NCBI GenBank assembly: GCA_023299965.1
Contig: JALZVN010000246.1
Coordinates: 1 to 7,181 of the forward strand
Reading direction: 5' to 3'
Length of the DNA stretch: 7,181 nt
Origin: Saprospiraceae bacterium
GTDB lineage: Bacteria; Bacteroidota; Bacteroidia; Chitinophagales; Saprospiraceae
Every line of letters starts with the position of its first letter. Within the stretch, counting starts at the first letter, position 1. The translations under genes and the position numbers were made by a program. Of the stretch, positions 1 to 5,482 are shown in pieces. A model generated the notes under the pieces. It did no database searches, was not told where the DNA came from, and saw nothing but the letters and a program-made list of their open reading frames with translations.

Positions 1-452
1 ACGCCTCCGTAGCTATGCGCTACTACATCCAAACTAGACCATAAGTCCGGATTCACACCACGATCTGCTAGCAATAACAAGGCCTCCTTGATGCCCGTCA
101 GCGCCTTAGGGACAAATCGCCTAGGCAGTGGTCGAGAAAGGGACTTTTGATACCTAGGATAGATAACAATATTGCCATCCGCCACCAGGTGCTTGATCCA
201 TGCCCCAAAAATCATCGGATTGAAGGCGCCGTATCCATGTATAAAAACAACTACATTATTCGCTGATTTTGCTTGCCCCTTTGGAGAATATATCCAAAAA
301 CCGTCTGCTTTCTTAGACGCATCCAACACTTCGATACTATCCCCTATCTCTCCTACCTTATACTTGGGGATCTTATATTTGATATCATTTGCCTCACACG
401 GAACTGAAAAACCGAAAGCAAACATCATTAGCAAAAACACGGAAAACTTCAT
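1..452 (-). CDS. Secreted alpha/beta-hydrolase (lipase/esterase-like), N-terminal part, cut by window edge
   Basis: Reading leftwards from an ATG at 452-450, the frame stays open for 150 complete codons to the edge, so the C-terminus is missing. Residues 1-21 look like a Sec signal peptide: KF, a hydrophobic core (VFLLMMFAFGF), then a probable cut after PCEA. The mature part has a strand leading into FIHGYGAFNP (70-79), where HG (72-73) fits the oxyanion-hole loop. It ends at DVVAHSYGG (142-150), a nucleophile elbow with Ser147 as the likely catalytic serine; the first glycine of GxSxG is alanine here, as in many esterases. The acid and histidine of the triad would lie beyond the edge. It is probably periplasmic, outer-membrane or extracellular. 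The substrate cannot be told. It is divergent from gpsA, with a long gap between them. No Shine-Dalgarno is visible, which is normal for Bacteroidota. The fold is fairly sure, the exact activity is not. Confidence 0.8.
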   Translation of the reverse strand, partial: MKFSVFLLMMFAFGFSVPCEANDIKYKIPKYKVGEIGDSIEVLDASKKADGFWIYSPKGQAKSANNVVVFIHGYGAFNPMIFGAWIKHLVADGNIVIYPRYQKSLSRPLPRRFVPKALTGIKEALLLLADRGVNPDLWSSLDVVAHSYGG

Positions 453-493
453 AATTCGCAAGGACTTTATCTTTAGGGCATCTGTACATCAAA

Positions 494-523
494 AACAACG
501 CATTATCCATGCGGTTCGTTGTT
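494..523. repeat. Short inverted repeat upstream of the hydrolase
   Basis: AACAACG (494-500) is repeated inverted as CGTTGTT (517-523), a perfect 7-bp stem with a 16-base loop. The loop itself contains GCAT/ATGC. It lies about 40 bases upstream of the hydrolase start, so it could be an operator or a 5' leader hairpin of that gene. No T-tract follows on either strand, which argues against a terminator. Chance is not excluded. Confidence 0.3.
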
Positions 524-548
524 GATCCAGGCCACCATTTTAAAATAT

Positions 549-714
549 TTGGGCGCTTTTTCGCGTGATCCGCTGTACTCCATACCCTAGAGCGCTATTC
601 AGGATATGTCTGGCTAGTATTCGTAGGTGTACTCATCCGTCACCAGCCATTCCTTCATTAGCGCTCCAGGGCATCTCGTGCCGCTACTCCCACGAGCGCG
701 AGGGTATTGCCCAA
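549..714. repeat. GC-rich 166-bp element of nested inverted repeats (REP-like repeat or structured RNA)
   Basis: The element sits in the non-coding gap between the hydrolase and gpsA and is about 56% G+C by hand count, against clearly AT-rich flanks. Its ends are a 6-bp inverted repeat, TTGGGC (549-554) and GCCCAA (709-714). Inside, ATACCCT (582-588) pairs with AGGGTAT (701-707), and GAGCGCTA (590-597) with TAGCGCTC (659-666). TGGCT (611-615) pairs with AGCCA (645-649), GGTG (626-629) with CACC (641-644), and CTCGTG (675-680) with CACGAG (691-696). These helices are mutually compatible and form one branched fold. An alternative extends the second arm by pairing CCCT (585-588) with AGGG (668-671). 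Most of the element is therefore explained by base pairing. Known intergenic repeats of Bacteroidota have GGGC-type ends and internal hairpins, and this resembles them; the family assignment is inference. Either strand could be the functional one. Confidence 0.5.
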
Positions 715-951
715 TTGACAAAGTTTGGTGATTTAAATCTTCAAGCTATTGAATTACAATAGTTTCAACAATTCGGATACTTCAACTTGCTCCCTATCCA
801 AAAGCATCGCTCGGGCAGGATCATGAGTCTATATCATTGCAAACCAGACCTAATACCTTTTGAAATTTATAATGGTATAAGGTACTTCAACAACATACCA
901 CACCTCACCAATTAGCCTCGAGATAATAAACATAAATAATGGTACATTCAC
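715..951. other. AT-rich upstream region of gpsA with weak inverted repeats
   Basis: No convincing gene was found on either strand. There is a hairpin at 743-765, where CTATTG (746-751) pairs with CAATAG (757-762) across the loop AATTA; one G-T and two A-T pairs extend it to nine. A second, looser pair is TACCTT (854-859) with AAGGTA (879-884). The nine bases TACTTCAAC occur twice, at 778-786 and 883-891. These may be regulatory sites for gpsA, but all are short enough to arise by chance. Confidence 0.3.
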
Positions 952-959
952 TACCTTTG
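952..959 (+). promoter_or_regulatory. gpsA: Candidate Bacteroidota -7 box for gpsA
   Basis: TACCTTTG matches the Bacteroidota sigma-70 -7 consensus TAnnTTTG at every defined position. It ends only seven bases before the gpsA ATG at 967, so transcription would start at or next to the start codon and give a leaderless or nearly leaderless mRNA. No TTTG-like -33 box is found about 19 bases upstream, which weakens the call. Confidence 0.35.
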
Positions 960-966
960 CCCTATC

Positions 967-1998
967 ATGAAAAAACCAGTTGGCGTCATAGGATCAGGTA
1001 GTTTTGGAACAGCTATCGCCAAGATACTCTCCAATAATTCGGATGTTTATATCTACTCTCGCAGGACCGAGGTCATCAAAGAAATTAATGAACAGCACAG
1101 CAATTTAGGGGTGGAGCTATCTGATAACATCAGGGCAATCAATGATCTAGAAAAGCTTGCAGCAGAATGCGACGTTATTTTTCCAATTGTCCCTTCTGCC
1201 TCTTTTAGAGAAGCTATTCAAATGTTATCTCCTTATTTGAGACCCTACCACTTAATTATACATGGCACCAAAGGCTTAGACATCACTGGCTACACCTTGG
1301 ATACACTGGATAAATCCATCAATCGATCCAACGTGCATACTATGAGTGAGATCATTGTCCAAGAGACAACAGTCATCAGAGTAGGTTGTCTTTCAGGTCC
1401 GAACTTGGCTACAGAAATTCTACAAAACAAGCCTACAGCTACAGTGATAGGATCTCGATTTGACGAAGTGATAAAGGCAGGAGAAAGATTGCTCAATACA
1501 GACAACTTTCTTGTTTTTGGGACCAATGATATCCTAGGTGCCGAGATGGCGGGTGCATTTAAGAATGCCATCGCGATAGGCTCCGGGATTATAGATGGTA
1601 TGGATATGGGCAAAAATCTCCAATCTACGCTCATCACCAGAGGGCTTAGAGAGATGATTTTCCTAGCTAAGGCAATGGGTGCTGATATAAAGACTTTTTT
1701 TGGAACTGCAGGTATTGGTGATTTAGTGGCTACTACTACTTCTCCCAATTCTAGAAATTTCTCCTTCGGAAGACGCATTGGATTGGGGGAGAAAGCAAGC
1801 TTCATTGTCAATGACATGCAAGAACTCGCTGAAGGATATAGAACCGTCCAAATCATGAATTATCTAGCGATTCAATACAAACTTAGGCTCCCTATCATCA
1901 AGATGATTTACGCTATTCTCTTTGAAGATTTCGATCCCGAAAAAGCAATCAAATTTTTGATCAGATACCCATACGGTGTGGATGTAGATTTTTTGTAG
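967..1998 (+). CDS. gpsA: Glycerol-3-phosphate dehydrogenase [NAD(P)+]
   Basis: This cytoplasmic enzyme reduces dihydroxyacetone phosphate to sn-glycerol-3-phosphate, the backbone of phospholipids. The 343-residue length is usual for the family. The N-terminal Rossmann fold opens with the dinucleotide-binding loop GSGSFGTA (9-16), placed correctly if the ATG at 967 is the start. Further family blocks are HGTKGLD (99-105) with the conserved Lys102, and LSGPNLATE (142-150). The stretch GAEMAGAFKNAIA (191-203) carries the likely catalytic Lys199. Then come ITRGLREM (223-230) and FFGTAGIGDLVATTTSP (244-260) followed by SRNFSFG, which bind substrate and cofactor. The helical C-terminal domain ends in YGVDVDFL. 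All key residues appear intact. A 123-base gap separates its stop from the next gene on the same strand, with no clear terminator, so read-through is possible. Its divergent neighbour is the secreted hydrolase. Confidence 0.95.
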   Translation: MKKPVGVIGSGSFGTAIAKILSNNSDVYIYSRRTEVIKEINEQHSNLGVELSDNIRAINDLEKLAAECDVIFPIVPSASFREAIQMLSPYLRPYHLIIHGTKGLDITGYTLDTLDKSINRSNVHTMSEIIVQETTVIRVGCLSGPNLATEILQNKPTATVIGSRFDEVIKAGERLLNTDNFLVFGTNDILGAEMAGAFKNAIAIGSGIIDGMDMGKNLQSTLITRGLREMIFLAKAMGADIKTFFGTAGIGDLVATTTSPNSRNFSFGRRIGLGEKASFIVNDMQELAEGYRTVQIMNYLAIQYKLRLPIIKMIYAILFEDFDPEKAIKFLIRYPYGVDVDFL

Positions 1999-2016
1999 TG
2001 CACAAATTGACCTTTT

Positions 2017-2026
2017 AACGTACGTT
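2017..2026. repeat. Perfect 10-bp palindrome between gpsA and the next gene
   Basis: AACGTACGTT reads the same on both strands, 18 bases after the gpsA stop and about 95 bases before the next start. It has the shape of a small dimeric-regulator site, but such a palindrome is not rare enough to be convincing alone. No T-tract or long stem supports a terminator. Confidence 0.2.
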
Positions 2027-2121
2027 TAACAAGGATTGGTAGTAAAAGGGAAACAAAAGAACTTATCTTTTCATAACTTACTTTAGCTCCCCTTTATAAT
2101 TTATTGACTTTAAGATTTTTC

Positions 2122-3588
2122 ATGTACCTAAAAATCATTAGTACTTTACTTTTTTCTTTCTGCATTTTGGCCCTATCAAATGGACAGATAAACGTGGATA
2201 CCATAACTAGTGAATATTCCTTAGGTTTCGAAAATGATCTTCCCGTTTATCAATATCTCAATGAAGAAGGACGAACAGAATCCATAAACATCGCTCCAGC
2301 TCATCAAGCTAAATACCAACAATATCATCCCAAGCAAAAAGCCAGCGAAAAAGTAAAGCCTGGCAGTAGTAGCGTTATTTATAATGGGAAAATATCTAGG
2401 CAAGACAACTTTGAAACAATCTGCCCACAGTCCTTTGACAAAGTAAATGGAGAGATAGAAGAAAGCTATGTAGTGTCTAGAAATGACTCTTGTTTTCTAT
2501 TGAGCAAACAAGATTGCTCTCTTCAATTCATACATGAACTAATCGTCGAAGACCTAATCCTACCCTACAATTACCGAAGCATCCAAATTTATAACGAATA
2601 CCACAAAACGCTTACAGTCTACAATCCAGAGGGTGTCAAACAATCTGTAATCAACTGGGAAGATTTATTTTTTGCTCCCATTGACAATGGCTACTATATT
2701 TATTTAGGATTGAAGGAAGGCGGAAGTGCAAGGTTTGATTTTGCAAATAGGTATGTCAATAACCAAGGAGAAATCGTCTCTGAGGGAAAGCTCAGTTGCT
2801 TGGGAAAAGATGTATTGGCAGTTAAAAAAGAATCCGGTGGATTTGATTATTTTTACAAAAATGAGAAGAGAGACCTTCCTTCAGGTATCAAACATATTTT
2901 TCATAAAAAGAGAGATCTATTCTGTGAAGTGCTTATGGAAAACAATCTCAAAGGTATTTACTCCTTGGATTTTGAACAAGCAATATTACAAGCCCGCTAT
3001 CTAAAAATCGAAAAGATATCTTTGGAACCCACAGTGACAGAAGATTATCAAACTGGCTACAATAGATTTGATAATGGTAGCTTCTATTTTCAAGCTACGG
3101 ACACCACTAATCAAATGCTAGTATTCCATGCTGATGGGACTCCTATTCCGCTCAACGAGCAATATTATGGAGCTTCTTTAAAACAGTATACTTTTGGAAA
3201 TCAAGATTTTTTTGTCATTCGTGATACTGATCAAAACCTCCATGTCTACGATAAAGATTGGAATTTTCTCGCTACCGAAAAAGATGGCATTTTTGGAAAA
3301 AATACCAGCAACGAAATTTACAAATACTATTATTTATCTGGTCGAGATGCCATCACACTAAAAGTACTTAGTCATGTATTAAAAGATGTGGAAGGTGAAT
3401 CTTACTTTGTAATCAACAATGTCAAAGGAGGAAAAAACATCACTAACAAAACGCTCAACCCTTTATTGCAAAAAGACTACACTAGGATCGAACCGATCAA
3501 TGATGATCATTTTATTCTTTCAATACCTAGCGCCTCTGCTAGCGATAAAAAAGAAGAATACGTAATTGTGAAACTTTTGGATGAATGA
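2122..3588 (+). CDS. Secreted beta-rich protein of unknown function with WG-repeat-like hairpins
   Basis: The function is not recognised. The open frame extends back to a TTG at 2104, but the ATG at 2122 is preferred because it puts a clean signal peptide at the N-terminus: MYLKIIS, then hydrophobic LLFSFCILAL, with likely cleavage near SNGQ (19-22). The product is 488 residues. The mature chain is rich in aromatic and charged residues. It contains short strand-turn-strand units resembling degenerate WG repeats, such as LKGIYSLDFEQAILQARY (276-293), where a turn is followed by an aromatic/IEKI strand. Similar units are LVFHADGTPIPL and LHVYDKDWNFLA in the C-terminal half. This suggests a repeat or propeller-like periplasmic or surface protein. 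No catalytic motif, lipobox, transmembrane anchor or type IX C-terminal sorting domain is evident. Residues about 60-80 are K/Q-rich and probably a linker. It follows gpsA on the same strand and is convergent with the ZIP gene. Confidence 0.8.
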   Translation: MYLKIISTLLFSFCILALSNGQINVDTITSEYSLGFENDLPVYQYLNEEGRTESINIAPAHQAKYQQYHPKQKASEKVKPGSSSVIYNGKISRQDNFETICPQSFDKVNGEIEESYVVSRNDSCFLLSKQDCSLQFIHELIVEDLILPYNYRSIQIYNEYHKTLTVYNPEGVKQSVINWEDLFFAPIDNGYYIYLGLKEGGSARFDFANRYVNNQGEIVSEGKLSCLGKDVLAVKKESGGFDYFYKNEKRDLPSGIKHIFHKKRDLFCEVLMENNLKGIYSLDFEQAILQARYLKIEKISLEPTVTEDYQTGYNRFDNGSFYFQATDTTNQMLVFHADGTPIPLNEQYYGASLKQYTFGNQDFFVIRDTDQNLHVYDKDWNFLATEKDGIFGKNTSNEIYKYYYLSGRDAITLKVLSHVLKDVEGESYFVINNVKGGKNITNKTLNPLLQKDYTRIEPINDDHFILSIPSASASDKKEEYVIVKLLDE

Positions 3589-3650
3589 TATAGCTGTTTA
3601 CTCAACGTATTCTTTTATCAAATAAATCTCTTTTAATGTAAGTAACTAGC

Positions 3651-3784
3651 TTGGCGGGTGGAGTGTGAAGGATAGTAGCCATCCCGCTTTTCGCGGGAGT
3701 GCGCAGCACCGAGCTGAATAGCGAGTGGCGAATAGCCTGACCCTGAGATTCGCTTTTTCAGCGTATCTCAGCGGGCACACCCAA
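3651..3784. repeat. GC-rich 134-bp intergenic element with several hairpins (REP-like)
   Basis: The element lies between two convergent genes and is about 58% G+C (75 of 130 bases by hand count) in an AT-rich gap. Edges are TTGG (3651-3654) and CCAA (3781-3784); alternatively GGGTG (3656-3660) pairs with CACCC (3778-3782). Inside is a 6-bp hairpin, TCCCGC (3682-3687) with GCGGGA (3693-3698) around a TTTTC loop. Smaller ones are GTGC/GCAC (3699-3702/3706-3709) and GGC/GCC (3727-3729/3735-3737). The longest joins TGAGAT (3744-3749) and CGCT (3751-3754) to AGCG (3760-3763) and ATCTCA (3765-3770), ten pairs with one T-T mismatch around TTTTC. GAATAGC occurs twice in tandem (3716-3722, 3730-3736). 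No protein is encoded. It resembles the intergenic palindromic repeats of Bacteroidota and may also act as a barrier between converging transcripts; both are inferences. Confidence 0.5.
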
Positions 3785-3814
3785 ATAAATATTCTTTGAC
3801 TACAACAGATTTAC

Positions 3815-4552
3815 TTAGTGCATACTCAACAGTGCGAGACCAAATCCTATGAGGATAAAAATTAGTTTTCGCCATGAAAATTTGTGATGATGTGCGTCCT
3901 CGTTTTCAAACAAAATGACTGTAGCTATGTGCAAGAAAGAACCTACCACTACGGCCAGCAACATACTCATATGCAACATACTGATCTCCAACAGCTGACC
4001 AATCAATGCACCAACGGGAGAAGAAAGCGCAAAAATACTAAGTACTGCTATCATTTTTGACTTGCTGTAATTGGACTTTAAAATAAAGATGGTCAATGCG
4101 AATGCCGCAGGAATCTTATGCAACATTATTGCATACACAAGATGCATTCCGTCATGCCCCCCATCTCCATGGGCGTGCTGATGAAAGCCTTCATATTGTG
4201 CCAAGGGCAGCCCTTCGATAACGGAATGAATACACAAACCGACTAGGATCTGGAATAAATAATTACGCTCATTGTGTGCATGGTCATGGACATGTCCGTG
4301 CTCTAAGCCACCAGATAAATACTCTAATACGAGCTGCAATAAAAAGCCTACCAAGATCCAAACACCTATCCCTGGCTTACCTACGGAATAGATCTCTGGC
4401 AGTAGATGCAGAACGGATATACCTAAAAGATATGCGCCTCCAAATGCGAGTCCATAATTGAGATTGGCCGTGGTAAATCGCTTGAGTACTTGCGCTAAAA
4501 AAGCACCAATACCTACAGCTAATATGAGTAATATATAAAGGGTCAAATTCAT
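3815..4552 (-). CDS. ZIP-family divalent metal (probably zinc) transporter
   Basis: This inner-membrane protein probably imports Zn2+ or a related metal into the cytoplasm. It has 245 residues, a usual length for bacterial ZIPs, with about eight hydrophobic segments; the first starts right after MNLT. Family signatures are HLLPE (49-53), the TM4 metal-site motif HSVIEG (109-114) and the TM5 motif HKIP (145-148) followed by AAFAL. FLHI (207-210) carries a late-helix histidine. Three histidine-rich stretches fit metal-gathering loops: HGHVHDHAH (85-93), HQHAHGDGGHDGMH (124-137) and HHH (221-223). The ATG overlaps the TGA of the upstream PAP2 gene (ATGA, 4549-4552), so translation is probably coupled. 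Metal specificity cannot be read with certainty, and no Zur-like site was recognised near the operon. The 3' end faces the GC-rich element at 3651-3784. Confidence 0.9.
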   Translation of the reverse strand: MNLTLYILLILAVGIGAFLAQVLKRFTTANLNYGLAFGGAYLLGISVLHLLPEIYSVGKPGIGVWILVGFLLQLVLEYLSGGLEHGHVHDHAHNERNYLFQILVGLCIHSVIEGLPLAQYEGFHQHAHGDGGHDGMHLVYAIMLHKIPAAFALTIFILKSNYSKSKMIAVLSIFALSSPVGALIGQLLEISMLHMSMLLAVVVGSFLHIATVILFENEDAHHHKFSWRKLIFILIGFGLALLSMH

Positions 4553-5133
4553 GCAATCGGATCTAAGTCTACCATTTTTAATGACCAGCGGAGGTTGTAT
4601 AAATACGCTAAGCCAATGCCTATAATAGATCCAATCAGACCTCCGGTGAAGACGTCTAAAGGATAATGTACTCCAACGTATACTTGCCCATAGGAAATGC
4701 TAGCTGCCCATACCAAAAATAGTCCCTTGGTGCGCCTAAAAATCCCACCTATGGTAAGCAGGAAAAAACAGGCAATAGCGAAATGGTTCGTCGCATGACT
4801 AGAGGTGAATGAATGCCCTCCTCCACAAGAAACTAGTACCACTGCAGGAGTCTCTAGATGAGCTGCTCTGCATGGTCGATCTCTTTTGACTAGCGGCTTG
4901 ATGATCTTGCTACTAATCGTGTCTGCCACTGTGATGGTCAAGACGGCAAACAAGAGAAAAGGCAAAAATTGCTTTCGAAAATTAATGCCCACTATAGCCA
5001 GTATGAATAGATAAAAAGGGACCCAAAGGTATTTGTTGCGCCATATAGGTGTTATCGCATCAAAGAAATCAGCCCGAAAAGTACCATTGAGCAAAGAAAA
5101 TAACCATTCATCAAATTGAAGGAGGCTGTCCAA
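4549..5133 (-). CDS. PAP2-family membrane phosphatase with an altered third motif
   Basis: This 194-residue integral membrane protein belongs to the type 2 phosphatidic acid phosphatase family, whose members remove phosphate from lipid phosphates or from undecaprenyl pyrophosphate. Motif 1 is intact, K79-x6-R86-P87. Motif 2 is TSSH (110-113) instead of PSGH, keeping the catalytic His113. Motif 3 normally reads SR-x5-H-x3-D; here it is G149-Q150-x5-H156-x3-D160, so the nucleophile histidine and aspartate remain but the arginine is glutamine (codon CAA). Whether this changes activity is unknown. About five or six hydrophobic segments are present. The start is TTG at 5133-5131: no in-frame ATG lies between it and the upstream stop, and the first ATG inside is far into the gene, while MDSLLQFDEWLFSLLNG fits the usual N-terminus. 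It is the first gene of the operon with the ZIP transporter and is divergent from glmM. Confidence 0.87.
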   Translation of the reverse strand: MDSLLQFDEWLFSLLNGTFRADFFDAITPIWRNKYLWVPFYLFILAIVGINFRKQFLPFLLFAVLTITVADTISSKIIKPLVKRDRPCRAAHLETPAVVLVSCGGGHSFTSSHATNHFAIACFFLLTIGGIFRRTKGLFLVWAASISYGQVYVGVHYPLDVFTGGLIGSIIGIGLAYLYNLRWSLKMVDLDPIA

Positions 5134-5482
5134 ATTTTTAATTTATCTATGAGAGGGCGAATATAGGGATATCCCCTTATAGTTTAGCCGTTTTGGTGTG
5201 TGAAAATATAAGCGTACCCAATTGTATAAATAGACCTCACTGTCAGGCACTTCGGATCTAAAAGTAGCCACCTTAGAGTATATTGTGGAGAAAATAATAG
5301 CCAAATATTATAGCTGGCTCTATAAGGATAAAAAGAAGCAATTTTAGGCAAAAAACAAGTATCTATAGCATTCCTTTTTAAGAGACATGGGTATTCAATG
5401 AAAATAATTTATCTTTAGGGTAAGAAAATAAAACCATCGGCACTAAGATATTATATCTCATTGCTGCACAAACTATTACACA
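5134..5482. promoter_or_regulatory. Divergent AT-rich control region between the PAP2-ZIP operon and glmM
   Basis: There is no gene in these 349 bases; every frame is short and lacks family-like sequence. The region must hold promoters for both directions. Near the PAP2 side is the perfect palindrome GGGATATCCC (5166-5175). In the middle, AGCCA (5299-5303) pairs with TGGCT (5315-5319). Near glmM is AGATA-TTA-TATCT (5446-5458), 24 bases before the start codon. Partial -7 boxes are TATCTTTA (5410-5417, plus) and TATATTCG just inside the palindrome (minus); each matches seven of eight positions of TAnnTTTG apart from the free Ns, and neither has a clear -33 partner. Promoter positions are therefore unresolved. 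Confidence 0.4.
5166..5175. promoter_or_regulatory. GGGATATCCC palindrome upstream of the PAP2-ZIP operon
   Basis: This is a perfect 10-bp dyad about 32 bases from the PAP2 start codon, in the zone where a promoter would lie. It is a plausible binding site for a dimeric regulator, which cannot be named. A zinc-responsive role would fit the downstream ZIP gene but the sequence does not resemble the long AT-rich Zur dyads. Confidence 0.25.

Noticed and set aside
172..525. Plus-strand open frame of 117 codons
   Set aside because: It lies antisense to the clear alpha/beta hydrolase, and its translation has low-complexity composition with no family motif.
616..686. Minus-strand mini-frames around 616-686, including an ATG preceded by an overlapping TAA and ending in an acidic TDEYTYEY tail
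   Set aside because: Only 14-19 codons from any ATG, the frame upstream is blocked by stops, and it lies within the hairpin element.
565..762. Plus-strand open frame of 65 codons inside the GC-rich element
   Set aside because: The translation looks random and its bases are accounted for by the inverted repeats. No homology-like motif is seen.
453..966. tRNA, 6S, SRP or RNase P RNA in the long gap
   Set aside because: No cloverleaf, TTCRA arm, or the conserved core sequences of these RNAs could be found.
1290..1856. Minus-strand open frame of 188 codons
   Set aside because: Shadow of gpsA, which has every family motif on the plus strand.
2064..2086. Candidate -7 boxes TATCTTTT (2064-2071) and TACTTTAG (2079-2086) upstream of the secreted protein gene
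   Set aside because: Each deviates from TAnnTTTG at one position and neither has a TTTG partner about 19 bases upstream. In AT-rich DNA such matches are common.
2104..2121. TTG at 2104 as the start of the secreted protein
   Set aside because: It would place six extra residues (MTLRFF) before the signal peptide; the ATG at 2122 gives a standard one.
3682..3770. Rho-independent terminators in the second GC-rich element
   Set aside because: The stems are good but neither strand has a T-run right after a stem, so a canonical intrinsic terminator is not supported.
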